From Sedimentibacter acidaminivorans (GTDB lineage: Bacteria > Bacillota > Clostridia > Tissierellales > Sedimentibacteraceae): a stretch of DNA of 64,000 nt. A program made the position numbers and the translations under genes. The stretch covers positions 620,001 to 684,000 of the forward strand of contig NZ_JAGGKS010000001.1 in the NCBI RefSeq assembly GCF_017873955.1, given 5' to 3'. Within the stretch, counting starts at the first letter, position 1; every line of letters starts with the position of its first letter. The notes under the pieces are model-generated. The model saw nothing but the letters and a program-made list of their open reading frames with translations, was not told the origin of the DNA and did not search any database. Positions 18,298 to 27,832 of this stretch are shown piece by piece.

Positions 18298-19119
18298 TTA
18301 ACGAAAAAATAATTCTGGCTCACGTCTAACCGCAAATTTTATTTCTAGCTCCTCTTTATGTTTCAAATACCCTATATCATCAAAAAATTTAGCTTTTAAC
18401 GGGCACATTTTTATACATGCTCCACATTTAATACAAATACCATTTAATTTATGTATATCATTAATATCGATAGCACCCATAGGACATACTTTAACACACA
18501 GCTTACAGTCGTTACATATATCTTTTGTTTTAGGAGTTACTTTTCTTATATCTACTGGGTTTCCCATATTATCTTTCGGCATATAATATGGTCTAAGTGG
18601 CATATGACCTGAAACCTCTAAATATTCATTACATTTTCCACTTGATAATATTGAATTTATTATATCGCTAAAATGATTGATAATATCCATATCTTTATCA
18701 TCTGGTCTTCCCTTGCCTAAAGTATAAGAGAAAGAATGCTCTCCAATGAATGCTGCTGCTGCAATAACATTAAACCCATTTGATTCCAAAATACTTTTTA
18801 ATTCTATTAATGCGTCATCATAATTTCTATTTCCATAAACTACTACCGGTACAGCTAAAGAACCTGAACTTTTTAATTTATCTAAGTATTTCAACAAAAC
18901 ATTTGGAACTCTACCCGCATAAACTGGTACGCCTATGATTAGCAAATCTCCTTCTTTAAATAAAACCTCTTCAGTTCTATTTTCGAAAGAAGTAAAGTCG
19001 ATATAATTAATTCTGTTTTCTAAATTTGAATTCTCTAAAATATTCTCTGCAATACCAGATACAACTTTTTTTGTTGTACCAGTTGGACTAAAATACATCG
19101 CATTAATTCTATAATTCAT
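18298..19119 (-). CDS. EFR1-type flavodoxin/ferredoxin fusion
   Basis: A 273-aa cytoplasmic protein. The N-terminal flavodoxin fold has a phosphate loop SPTGTTKK near residue 12 and binds FMN. The C-terminal part carries two ferredoxin motifs, CNDCKLCVKVCPMGAID and CIKCGACIKMCPLKAK, each for a [4Fe-4S] cluster. This is the EFR1 (flavodoxin plus ferredoxin) arrangement common in Clostridia, probably an electron carrier whose partner enzyme is unknown. GAGAGG precedes the ATG. It is monocistronic. Confidence 0.88.
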   Translation of the reverse strand: MNYRINAMYFSPTGTTKKVVSGIAENILENSNLENRINYIDFTSFENRTEEVLFKEGDLLIIGVPVYAGRVPNVLLKYLDKLKSSGSLAVPVVVYGNRNYDDALIELKSILESNGFNVIAAAAFIGEHSFSYTLGKGRPDDKDMDIINHFSDIINSILSSGKCNEYLEVSGHMPLRPYYMPKDNMGNPVDIRKVTPKTKDICNDCKLCVKVCPMGAIDINDIHKLNGICIKCGACIKMCPLKAKFFDDIGYLKHKEELEIKFAVRREPELFFR

Positions 19120-19190
19120 ATTGCACCTCTCTAGATATTATATCCCAACCTTATATATCCCCTCGAAGTATATATTTTAATAAGCTTAAT

Positions 19191-20126
19191 TTATTTAATT
19201 TCATTTTTTATTTTTTTCATATTAAAATAGCTTTTTACCATATCTAAATTTAAGCTAGTTAATATTAATCCAGTTAATATTATTACAACTCCAATCCACT
19301 GCATTCTTGAAAGTTGTTCTGAAAGAACAATTCTAGCAGTTAACAGTCCTGTTATTGGTACCAAAAGGGAAAGTGGAGCAATTTTACTAATAGTATATTT
19401 TGCAATCAACATATTCCACATTCCATATCCAAATAAAGTTGCTCCTAGGGATAGATATAATATAGAAAATATTGACATTGCATTTAAATTCATAACCGCA
19501 CTTAGCAAAGCCTGAGGTGTATCTACTATTAAGGCAATTCCTAACATTGGAATTGGAGGAACAAGACTTGACCACACAACTAAACCTAGCATATCTAAAG
19601 TCTCTTCAACTGAAGAAGCTTTCTGTGATGCAAAGATTGCTATTATGTTTGCAAGCGCCCAAAAAAACGGTGCACAAATTGTCAAAAGAAGCGCATTAAT
19701 TGGAATAGCTGAAACCCCTGTAGTTCCAGAACCAATTCCTATTATGAACAATCCTACTGCGCCTATAAAAAACCCTATTAATTGTTTGCTTTTAATTTTT
19801 TGCTTTAAAAATAATAAAGCAAGGAATGGTGAAATAAATGCTTGCAATTGCAATAGAATTGATGCTAAGCTCGCAGGCATTCCAATCTCCATTGCATAAA
19901 ACAAACATGAAAATTGTCCAACCCCTACAGATAATCCATACAGAATTATATATTTCCAATTTATATTTGGTTTTTTAACAAAAAAAACTGCTATTGACGT
20001 TATCGCATATCTCAGCACAACTAACAACATAGATGGAACTCCATCTAATCCTAATTTAATAACAGTAAAATTTGCACCCCAAATCACAACAACTAAAAAA
20101 GCAAATATTGTATCGTTCTTTTTCAA
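19191..20126 (-). CDS. EamA/DMT family transporter
   Basis: About 311 aa with ten predicted transmembrane helices in two EamA repeats. The first begins TIFAFLVVVIWGANFTVIKLG and the second follows the loop near residue 145. Proteins of this family export amino acids or other metabolites; the substrate here is not readable. The start is taken as TTG 20126, seven bases after GGGGG; a TTG at 20132 would sit only 1 nt from it. It lies 27 bp after the degV gene on the same strand and is probably co-transcribed. Confidence 0.85.
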   Translation of the reverse strand: MKKNDTIFAFLVVVIWGANFTVIKLGLDGVPSMLLVVLRYAITSIAVFFVKKPNINWKYIILYGLSVGVGQFSCLFYAMEIGMPASLASILLQLQAFISPFLALLFLKQKIKSKQLIGFFIGAVGLFIIGIGSGTTGVSAIPINALLLTICAPFFWALANIIAIFASQKASSVEETLDMLGLVVWSSLVPPIPMLGIALIVDTPQALLSAVMNLNAMSIFSILYLSLGATLFGYGMWNMLIAKYTISKIAPLSLLVPITGLLTARIVLSEQLSRMQWIGVVIILTGLILTSLNLDMVKSYFNMKKIKNEIK

Positions 20127-20159
20127 AATCAAACCCCCTAAAAAAATTCTACAAATAAG

Positions 20160-21008
20160 CTAGTTATTTTCAGTCATAGTAATTATTCCAAGCGTACCAG
20201 CACCAGTATGGACACCAAGAACAGGACCTATTTCACCAAATCCAGTTTCTATTACATTAGGTAGCTTCGAAATATTCTCATAAAGTGCCTTTCCTTCTTT
20301 TAGTGCTCCACCATGCATAACCCAGATTTTAGCCTTTCCTTTATCTAGGGTTTCTTTAGCAATATCTACAAGTTTTGAAATGCTTTGCTTTCTTCCTTTT
20401 ACTTTGGCATATGTATAATAAATTCCATCATCATTTATTGAAATAACTGGTTTGATATTTAATAATTCACCAAAGGTTCCAGAAACTTTTCCAATTCTAC
20501 CGCCCCTAATTAAATATATAAGAGTATCTACAATAAAATAAACTCTTATTCTATTCTTAATAGAAGGAAGCTTCTCTGCTATTTCATCAAAGCTCTTGCC
20601 AGCTGCAATCATCTCAGCACATTCTAATACTATAGCACCAGAACCCATAGTGAGTGCTCGTGAATCAAAAACACAAAAATCAATATTTGGATACTGTTTG
20701 CTTACAAGATTTATACTATTATAGGTACCTGATAATCCAGATGAAATACAAATTACAATTATTTGTGTATACCCTTCTTTTTCTAACCTTTTAAAAAGGT
20801 TATTAATGTCCTCCATTGAAGGAAGAGAAGTACTCGGTATTTCTTTATCCATATTAGTATAAACTTCATCTGGGGTAATGTTTACCCTATCCACATACTC
20901 CCGATCTTTATATATTACCCTTAAAGGCAACATATATATATTCATTTTTTTTATTTGTTCGTTACTCAAATCGCTTGTACTGTCTGTTACTAAGGCTATT
21001 TTATTCAA
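20160..21008 (-). CDS. DegV family fatty-acid-binding protein
   Basis: A 282-aa protein with the DegV hallmarks: N-terminal IALVTDSTSDLS, STSLPS near residue 60, ISSGLSGTYNS near 88, and GGRIGKVSGTFGELLNIKPV near 170. DegV/FakB proteins bind a fatty acid and present it to a kinase (FakA) for incorporation into phospholipid; no fakA gene is in the window, so the exact role is inferred. The start is TTG at 21008, 8 nt after GGAGG. Confidence 0.92.
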   Translation of the reverse strand: MNKIALVTDSTSDLSNEQIKKMNIYMLPLRVIYKDREYVDRVNITPDEVYTNMDKEIPSTSLPSMEDINNLFKRLEKEGYTQIIVICISSGLSGTYNSINLVSKQYPNIDFCVFDSRALTMGSGAIVLECAEMIAAGKSFDEIAEKLPSIKNRIRVYFIVDTLIYLIRGGRIGKVSGTFGELLNIKPVISINDDGIYYTYAKVKGRKQSISKLVDIAKETLDKGKAKIWVMHGGALKEGKALYENISKLPNVIETGFGEIGPVLGVHTGAGTLGIITMTENN

Positions 21009-21245
21009 AAAAGTTCCTCCACTCTATATATTAATTTTTTATGCTTAGCTAATACTATTTTTTTAATATAGTAAGTTTTTATTCGTCAGTATTAAAAAAG
21101 AATTAAATTATTATAACACATAAATATAAGTTATCGCACTATTTATTTTAAATATTACAAATAAAAGTTATAAACCTACTTTATATTTTTTGATTGATAA
21201 TATTGGTAGGGTAATTTATAATAAATATGGAACGAGGTGTGTAAA

Positions 21246-22220
21246 TTGACTGTCAAAAACAAAGTTTTACATATTATGGAAGAAAATCAGGATACAAGTA
21301 TTTCTGGACAAGATTTAGCAGATATGCTATCTGTTTCTAGAACAGCTATTTGGAAGGCCATTAAATCTTTAAAAGAAGATGGATATATAATTAATGCAAC
21401 ATCTAATAGAGGGTATTTGTTGTCTTCATCTTCGGATGTTTTATCCTCCAAAGGCATAAGAGAATTCTTGTTTAATGAATATAAAAATATTCCAATCCAT
21501 ATTTATAAATCTGTTAGCTCTACCAATAATGAGGCAAAAATAGCTATTCTTAGTGGTGCTATTCACAGAACTGTGATTATTTCTGATGAACAAACTAACG
21601 GACGTGGTAGATTGGGTAGAAATTTCTTTTCACCCCCCAAATCAGGTATTTATATGAGTATAATTCTAAAACCTAAACTAAATATCACTAACTCAGTTCT
21701 AATTACAACTGCAGTTGCCGTTGCGGTATGTCTTTGCATTGAGAAATTTTCAGATAAACAGGCTGAAATCAAGTGGGTCAATGACATTTATATAGACAAC
21801 AAAAAGGTCTGTGGAATTTTAACAGAAGCTATTACAGATTTTGAAAGTGGCAATGTTGAAAGTGTTGTTATAGGAATTGGATTAAATTTAACTACAAAAG
21901 AAAGCTCATTTCCACCCGAACTTAAAGCTATAGCTGGGTCAGTTTTACATACTGATGTTAGTTTTAGCACTAGAAATAGAATTGCTTCTGAAATTATTAA
22001 TACAGTGCTTTTAATATGTGAAAATTTAGAAGATAGAAGTTTTTTAGAAATATATAAAGAGCATTCAATGATACTTGGACTAAACATTTTATATAAAAAA
22101 AATGGAGAATGGATTGAAGGGTATGCAAAGGATATAGATGAATATGGTGGTTTGATAGTTGTTTTGAATGATGGTCATAGTGTAATTCTTAATTCTGGTG
22201 AAATTACAATTAGAACATAA
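21246..22220 (+). CDS. birA: Biotin-protein ligase / biotin operon repressor BirA
   Basis: Bifunctional class II enzyme that activates biotin with ATP, transfers it to carboxylase subunits, and represses biotin genes. An N-terminal winged helix (residues about 5-60, VSRTAIWKAIKSLKEDGY) precedes the ligase domain with GRGRLGRNFFSPP and KWVNDIYIDNKKVCGIL, then a short C-terminal SH3-like cap. The start is taken as TTG 21246, eight bases after GAGG; the GTG at 21237 lies within that site. The following amidohydrolase gene starts 17 bp after this stop, so the two are probably co-transcribed, though no functional link is known. Confidence 0.93.
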   Translation: MTVKNKVLHIMEENQDTSISGQDLADMLSVSRTAIWKAIKSLKEDGYIINATSNRGYLLSSSSDVLSSKGIREFLFNEYKNIPIHIYKSVSSTNNEAKIAILSGAIHRTVIISDEQTNGRGRLGRNFFSPPKSGIYMSIILKPKLNITNSVLITTAVAVAVCLCIEKFSDKQAEIKWVNDIYIDNKKVCGILTEAITDFESGNVESVVIGIGLNLTTKESSFPPELKAIAGSVLHTDVSFSTRNRIASEIINTVLLICENLEDRSFLEIYKEHSMILGLNILYKKNGEWIEGYAKDIDEYGGLIVVLNDGHSVILNSGEITIRT

Positions 22221-22237
22221 TACAAGGAGATGATAGT

Positions 22238-23836
22238 TTGAAAACAGTATTAAAAAACGGCAAATTTTATGTAGAAAAAGGAAACTTTCAAGAAGCTATT
22301 TTTATTGATGATGGAATTATTAAACAGATTGGTTGCAATAATGAAATTCTCCTTAACAAAGCAGATATTGTAATAGACCTTGACGGAAAAACCGTATTAC
22401 CTGGTCTCAATGATAGCCACATGCATATTTTATCAGTTGGTGCAGCCATGAATTCATGTAATTTAACATCTGCAAAATCTATTGAGGATACAATTCAAAT
22501 AGGAAAAATTTTCTTAAAACAACACGAAAATACAATTGCTCTTCATGGTCTGGGTTGGAATCAAGACTATTTTACTTCTGGTGAAAAACGATTGTTAAAC
22601 AGATTTGATTTAGATCAGATATCTAAAGATATTCCAATTGTTTATGAAAGAGTGTGTGGTCATGTTGCAGTAGGAAATACTAAAGCTTTAGAAATATTAA
22701 ATATTGATGAAACCACAAATGTTGACGGTGGAGAAATTCAAATTGGTATTGACGGTAACCCAAACGGGATTTTTAACGAAAATGCAACAAGATTAGTTCA
22801 ATCAGTTATACCAGAAAAAAGCAAGGAAGAAATAGAAAAAGAATTTATAAAAGCTGGAGAATACGCTTTAAGCGTTGGTATTACTTCTGTGCAGTCCTGT
22901 GATATCATGGATAAGAAATTCAAGAGCATGTTCGACATAATTCACAACATTTATGACAATAATAAACTTAAATTGAGATATTGTGCACAAAATAACTTTC
23001 AAAACATAAATGATTTTAAGAAATATCTTAATACTGAATTCATTAATGGTAAATATGATGAAAAATTTCTATCAAGAGGTGCTTTAAAACTTTTTAAGGA
23101 TGGATCTCTTGGTGCTAGAACAGCATTAATGTTAAACGAATACAAAGATTCTCCAGGAAACAAAGGTGTAGAAGCACTTAACGATAAACAATTGCAGGAA
23201 CTATGTGATTTAGCTTCCTCTCGCGGAATTCAAGTAGTCACTCATGCAATTGGAGATGGTGCCATTGAAAGTGTGATAAATGCCTATGAAAAAACTATGA
23301 AATCTAGACATAATCCTCTTCGCCATGGAATTGTCCACTGTCAAATTACAAGCTTGCAACAATTAGAAAGAATAGCTGATTTAAATATTTATGTTATGTA
23401 CCAACCAATATTCTTGGATTATGATAATACAATTGTAGAATCGCGTGTTGGTGAAAAATTAGCAAGTACATCTTATGCTTTTAATACGCTTAATAATTTA
23501 AGAGCACCTATTAGTTTTGGAACAGATTCACCAGTAGAAGATTGTAATCCATTTCCAAATATTTATTGTGCCGTTACAAGACAAGGCTTGAATGGTAATC
23601 CATCAGGAGGTTTCAATCCTAATGAAAAAATGAAAATCGAAGATGTTGTAGATGCTTATACCATTGGAAGCGCTTATAATGAATTTAAGGAAGACTTTAA
23701 GGGTAGATTAAAACCAGGTTATGTAGCTGATCTAATAGTATTGGATAAGGATATATTTACCATTGAAAATAATCAAATTAAAGATATTAAAGTTGAACTG
23801 ACAATGGTAAATGGAGAGTTTGTATACAAAAGATAA
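22238..23836 (+). CDS. Amidohydrolase family protein (YtcJ/NfdA-like)
   Basis: A 532-aa metal-dependent hydrolase of the amidohydrolase-3 type. Metal ligands appear as HMH in GLNDSHMHILS near residue 60, VVTHAIGDGA near 340, HGIVHCQ near 370, and the catalytic aspartate in SFGTDSPVE near 430; KLFKDGSLGARTA is a family signature. The substrate of the YtcJ group is generally unknown (N-substituted formamides in NfdA). The start is TTG at 22238, eight bases after AGGAG. It ends at a strong terminator shared with speE. Confidence 0.88.
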   Translation: MKTVLKNGKFYVEKGNFQEAIFIDDGIIKQIGCNNEILLNKADIVIDLDGKTVLPGLNDSHMHILSVGAAMNSCNLTSAKSIEDTIQIGKIFLKQHENTIALHGLGWNQDYFTSGEKRLLNRFDLDQISKDIPIVYERVCGHVAVGNTKALEILNIDETTNVDGGEIQIGIDGNPNGIFNENATRLVQSVIPEKSKEEIEKEFIKAGEYALSVGITSVQSCDIMDKKFKSMFDIIHNIYDNNKLKLRYCAQNNFQNINDFKKYLNTEFINGKYDEKFLSRGALKLFKDGSLGARTALMLNEYKDSPGNKGVEALNDKQLQELCDLASSRGIQVVTHAIGDGAIESVINAYEKTMKSRHNPLRHGIVHCQITSLQQLERIADLNIYVMYQPIFLDYDNTIVESRVGEKLASTSYAFNTLNNLRAPISFGTDSPVEDCNPFPNIYCAVTRQGLNGNPSGGFNPNEKMKIEDVVDAYTIGSAYNEFKEDFKGRLKPGYVADLIVLDKDIFTIENNQIKDIKVELTMVNGEFVYKR

Positions 23837-23842
23837 ATTGTA

Positions 23843-23886
23843 AAAAATCCAGTTAACTAAATTAAATTTATGTTGACTGGATTTTT
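23843..23886. terminator. Bidirectional terminator
   Basis: A 15-bp stem with one G-U pair (AAAAATCCAGTTAAC against GTTGACTGGATTTTT) and a 14-nt loop lies between the converging amidohydrolase and speE genes. Confidence 0.85.
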
Positions 23887-23893
23887 GAATATA

Positions 23894-24742
23894 TTAGCTT
23901 TTTTCTAAAAGTTCCTTAACATAATTTGGAATAGCAAAAGCCCCTTTGTGAATATCGGTGTTGTAATATCTAGTAACAAGTCCTAATGAATTCCATCTAT
24001 CTGCATCAAGGTCTGAAACAGGATCAAATGTTTTTGATGCAAATCCGAAAAGCCAATGTCCTGAAGCATATGTTGGTATATGAACTTGATAAACTTTTGA
24101 TATTGGGAAAAATTCTTTAATTCTCTTATGCGACCTTTGCATAAGTCTAGCATACTCAGGATAAAAAGGACTTTCATGTTGATTAACAAGAATTCCATTT
24201 ATTTTAAGTGCATTGTAACAATTTTTATAAAATTCACTTGTAAACAGCCCTTCACCAGGTCCTATTGGATCCGTGCTGTCAACTATTATTAAATCATATT
24301 CTTTTACCTTTTCACTTATAAATTTCAAACCATCTTCATAGTAAAGACTTACCCTAGAATCATCAAGTCCGCTAGTTGAATTAGGAAAATATTCTTTGCA
24401 AACATCAACAACAAGTTTATCAATTTCAACCATATCTATTTTTTTAATAGAATTATATCTTGTTAGCTCTCTAACTGTTCCACCATCTCCTGCACCTATA
24501 ACTAATACATTCTCAATACTAGGATTTGTAGCCATTGGAACATGAACTATCATGTCATGATAAATGAACTCGTCTTTCTCTGTAATCATAATATAACCAT
24601 CTAAAGTAAAAAATTTACCAAGTTCTTTTGTTTCAAAAACATCTATCCTTTGAAAATCACTCTTGCCTGAGTATAGTTGTTTTTCTATACGTACAGAAAA
24701 CTTTACATCTTTGCTGTGATATTCTGAAAACCATAAATCCAT
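23894..24742 (-). CDS. speE: Spermidine synthase
   Basis: A 282-aa aminopropyltransferase that joins decarboxylated S-adenosylmethionine to putrescine. Family motifs are present: FYHDM-type FIYHDMIVHVP near residue 62, VLVIGAGDGGTVRE (cofactor site) near 80, DSTDPIGPGEGLF near 155, and the C-terminal YASGHWLFGFASK. The length is normal. Its gene follows speD after 12 bp, so the pair makes spermidine from putrescine and SAM; no putrescine-forming gene (speA, speB, speC) is in the window. Confidence 0.95.
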   Translation of the reverse strand: MDLWFSEYHSKDVKFSVRIEKQLYSGKSDFQRIDVFETKELGKFFTLDGYIMITEKDEFIYHDMIVHVPMATNPSIENVLVIGAGDGGTVRELTRYNSIKKIDMVEIDKLVVDVCKEYFPNSTSGLDDSRVSLYYEDGLKFISEKVKEYDLIIVDSTDPIGPGEGLFTSEFYKNCYNALKINGILVNQHESPFYPEYARLMQRSHKRIKEFFPISKVYQVHIPTYASGHWLFGFASKTFDPVSDLDADRWNSLGLVTRYYNTDIHKGAFAIPNYVKELLEKS

Positions 24743-24754
24743 TATAATCTCTCC

Positions 24755-25603
24755 TTACATTTTATCTAGATCAATATCTCTTGATTTCACTTCTTTTTTA
24801 TTATAGATGTTAGTTCCACTAAATATTTCTATCATCTCGCGTCTAAGGTTATTAGAAATTTCTAGTCGCTCTCTTGGTGTAAATTCCCTAACATCTTTAT
24901 TAAAAAAATAATCTTGAAGATTAAGCTCTTTAATCATCATTTTAGTATGGAATATATTTGATTGATATATATTAATATCACATATATCATACCCTTCTAA
25001 AGTTTTATTATCTATATAATCTTGGATAGAGGTTATATCATGGTCAATAAAAATTTTACTACCATCTTCTTCTCTAGTAAACCCCCTTACCCTATAATCT
25101 ATTGTTATAATATCCGAATCAAAACTACCAATAAGATAATCTAATGCATTAAGAGGTGAAATCTGGCCACATGTAGATACATCAATATCAACTCTAAAGC
25201 TTGAAATAGATTGATCTGGATGATATTCTGGATAAGTGTGAACCGTTACATGGCTCTTGTCTAAGTGACCAACAACAGTATTTCTAGTTTCATATAAGCC
25301 CATCCCTAAATTGCATGATGGATCCAAAGAGCATCTTTCAACTGGCTCTTCTGATATAAGCATTGTAACACTTGCACCCTGTGGGTCATAATCTTGTTTT
25401 GAAATATTCAGCACATTTGCACCAATTATATCAGTAACATCTTTAAGAATATTTGTAAGTCTTTCAGAATTATACCATTCATCTATATAAGCTACATACT
25501 CATTCTGGTCTTTTTCGCCCTTTGCATAACAAACATCATAAATATTAAAGCTCAAAGTTTTTGTTAGATTGTTAAATCCATAAAGTTTTATCTTATTTGC
25601 CAT
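24755..25603 (-). CDS. speD: S-adenosylmethionine decarboxylase proenzyme
   Basis: A 282-aa proenzyme of the longer E. coli-like class rather than the 120-aa Bacillus form. The self-cleavage site is visible in LDKSHVTVHTYPEYHP: cleavage before the serine gives the pyruvoyl group. Catalytic CGQISPLNALDYLI follows. It supplies decarboxylated SAM to the adjacent spermidine synthase. The ATG follows AAGGAG. A promoter with TTGTAA-N17-TACAAT lies just upstream. Confidence 0.95.
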   Translation of the reverse strand: MANKIKLYGFNNLTKTLSFNIYDVCYAKGEKDQNEYVAYIDEWYNSERLTNILKDVTDIIGANVLNISKQDYDPQGASVTMLISEEPVERCSLDPSCNLGMGLYETRNTVVGHLDKSHVTVHTYPEYHPDQSISSFRVDIDVSTCGQISPLNALDYLIGSFDSDIITIDYRVRGFTREEDGSKIFIDHDITSIQDYIDNKTLEGYDICDINIYQSNIFHTKMMIKELNLQDYFFNKDVREFTPRERLEISNNLRREMIEIFSGTNIYNKKEVKSRDIDLDKM

Positions 25604-25631
25604 GTTTTACTCCTTTTTCTTTTTCGATACT

Positions 25632-25660
25632 ATTGTAGCTTAATATTAATTGAATTACAA
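25632..25660 (-). promoter_or_regulatory. Likely promoter of speDE
   Basis: On the minus strand TTGTAA, 17 bp, TACAAT, ending about 30 nt upstream of the speD start codon. Confidence 0.5.
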
Positions 25661-25759
25661 TGTAAATATTAGTATAATCATATAATTTTTGATAATATTT
25701 TTTGAGATTAAAACGATATATTTCTTTGATATAACAAAAATAAAAAACTTCTATTGATA

Positions 25760-27265
25760 TTAGTTCAAAGTGTTGTTTTTGTCTTTAGATATGATATTCC
25801 TAACAGCGGGAATATTCGAAAAAAGTGTAACAATAATCAACATAATTAAAACTATAGTAATTGGTCTACCAAAAAGTGCAGAAATAAAATTACTTTCTGA
25901 AGAGGCCAATGATATAGCTCTCCTAAAGTTAGAGTCCATCATACCTCCTAGAACAATAGCTAAAGTCATTGGGGCTACAGAATAACCTCTTTTCCTCATG
26001 AAATATCCTACAATACCGAAAACAAACATTAAAATAACATCAAACATCCTATTATTCCCTGCAAATGAACCTACTACACATAATACGGTTACAATAGGCA
26101 ACAGTATTCTCTTCGGAACAGTAATAATTTTCCCAATTTTCGGAGCAATTAATAGTCCTAAGAGGAGTAAAAACACACAAGCTATTAACCCAGCAGCTAT
26201 AATAGCTTGAAACATTTCAGGGCTTTGTTTTAAAAACATAGGACCTGGTCTCAACCCATGAACATAAAATACTGACAAAATAATTGCTGTTACAGCATCA
26301 CCTGGTACTGCTAGCGTAAGCATGGGAATTAAAGCTCCTCCTATACAAGCATTATTAGAAGACTCACTAGCAACAATACCTTCTACAGCACCATCACCAA
26401 ATGGTTTAGAAGGATTCTTAATGATTTTTTTTGCAGTATTGTAAGCTAAAAATGATGCTACTGGGCCACCAGCCCCTGGTAATGCACCAACAAAAGTTCC
26501 AATTATAGAATAGTATAACGAATAAATCAAATGTTTTAAGATATCCTTCATCTTTACAACAGTTTTTGTCAATTTAGAGACCTCTGCCTCAAGATTTCCA
26601 TCAGAAATATTTACCAATACCTCTGAAAGCCCAAAAAGGCCAATTAATGCTGGAACAGTATTAATTCCTGCTTGGAGGTCGTATATGCCAAAAGTCAACC
26701 GTGGAGTTCCCATAACAGAATCTATTCCTATTGTACTAACAAAAAGCCCAATCATAGCACTTATTAAACCTTTAGAAAAGTTATTCGTTGTTAGTGACCC
26801 AACAGTAGTTAATCCAAAAAATGCTAATAGAAAATAATCCATCGGAGTAAATTTTAATGCTAAACTTGTAATTGGTCTTGCAATCACCCATAATACTATT
26901 AAACCAAACATACTTCCAACAAAAGAATAAACAGTTGCATATTTTAATGCCTTATATGCTTCACCCTGTCTTGCAAGTGGATAACCATCTAATGCAGTAA
27001 CAACTGATGATGGTGCCCCAGGAATATTAATTAATATGGATGAAATCGCACCCGAAAACACACCTACAACGTATACACCCATGATAGTGGCCATTGCATC
27101 TGTTGTAGACCATAAATATGTTATGGAAACAAGAAGTGCGGTTGCCATAGTTACAGAAAGACCAGGAATTGCACCAACAAATAAACCAGCTACTGCCCCT
27201 ATTAAAACATAAAATACGTAACGAAAATCTAAAAAATATGAAAAAACATTAATGAATTCTGACAT
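25760..27265 (-). CDS. tctA: Tripartite tricarboxylate transporter, large membrane subunit TctA
   Basis: A 501-aa membrane protein with about twelve hydrophobic helices and the TctA signatures GAIPGLSVTMATAL near residue 30 and ILINIPGAPSSVVTALDGYPLA near 85. It is the channel-forming subunit of a secondary transporter that takes substrate from a periplasmic-type binding protein. It follows tctB by 14 bp in the order tctC-tctB-tctA. The substrate may be a tricarboxylate or another organic acid and cannot be read from sequence. AAGGAGG precedes the ATG. Confidence 0.93.
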   Translation of the reverse strand: MSEFINVFSYFLDFRYVFYVLIGAVAGLFVGAIPGLSVTMATALLVSITYLWSTTDAMATIMGVYVVGVFSGAISSILINIPGAPSSVVTALDGYPLARQGEAYKALKYATVYSFVGSMFGLIVLWVIARPITSLALKFTPMDYFLLAFFGLTTVGSLTTNNFSKGLISAMIGLFVSTIGIDSVMGTPRLTFGIYDLQAGINTVPALIGLFGLSEVLVNISDGNLEAEVSKLTKTVVKMKDILKHLIYSLYYSIIGTFVGALPGAGGPVASFLAYNTAKKIIKNPSKPFGDGAVEGIVASESSNNACIGGALIPMLTLAVPGDAVTAIILSVFYVHGLRPGPMFLKQSPEMFQAIIAAGLIACVFLLLLGLLIAPKIGKIITVPKRILLPIVTVLCVVGSFAGNNRMFDVILMFVFGIVGYFMRKRGYSVAPMTLAIVLGGMMDSNFRRAISLASSESNFISALFGRPITIVLIMLIIVTLFSNIPAVRNIISKDKNNTLN

Positions 27266-27279
27266 AACTACACACCTCC

Positions 27280-27753
27280 TTATGGTAACATTACATTAAG
27301 TAATACTGAAAACAAAAAATATATAATTACTGAAACAAGTATGGAAAGAAAAATTATAAAAAGTTTCCTTCGTTCTCCTAAAAGATATAACATATACCCT
27401 ATAAACAAAATTGTTGATGGTATAAATGTAATTATTGGCATAATTATAATATAAACCATACATGCAATTACGGCTGATATAAGCTTCTTCCATGATACTT
27501 TCACATCATTTTCCACTGAAATACCTTCCTTAATTTGTCGTAGTCCATCTGAAAACAACAATATAGAAAGAAAAAAAAGGAATATAGATATTAATGCAGG
27601 AAATAAGTACGGAGACATTTTCCATTCAAGTTTCACAACTCCATAATGTTTTGTCAATGAGTATATAAATAGTCCAATGGACAATATAAAGAATAAAATA
27701 CTTTCTTGACAACTTTTATTTGTTAAGAAGGGATTTTTTTTACTATTTTGCAT
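27280..27753 (-). CDS. tctB: Tripartite tricarboxylate transporter, small membrane subunit TctB
   Basis: A 157-aa protein with four predicted transmembrane helices (residues about 17-35, 48-68, 85-108, 130-152), the size and layout of TctB. Sequence conservation in this subunit is low, so the call rests on its position between tctC and tctA and on its topology. AAGGAG is 6 nt upstream of the ATG. Confidence 0.88.
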   Translation of the reverse strand: MQNSKKNPFLTNKSCQESILFFILSIGLFIYSLTKHYGVVKLEWKMSPYLFPALISIFLFFLSILLFSDGLRQIKEGISVENDVKVSWKKLISAVIACMVYIIIMPIITFIPSTILFIGYMLYLLGERRKLFIIFLSILVSVIIYFLFSVLLNVMLP

Positions 27754-27776
27754 ACAAATCTCCTTAGTTTAATTTA

Positions 27777-27806
27777 TAGCCGTCATTTATAATAAATTGA
27801 CGGCTA
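27777..27806 (-). terminator. Intercistronic hairpin between tctC and tctB
   Basis: TAGCCGTCA and TGACGGCTA form a 9-bp stem 27 nt after the tctC stop codon. No T-run follows on the minus strand (CTATAAATT), so this is more likely an RNA stabiliser or partial terminator that raises binding-protein output relative to the membrane subunits. Confidence 0.55.
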
Positions 27807-27832
27807 GTTTTGTAATAGCTATTTGTTATTAA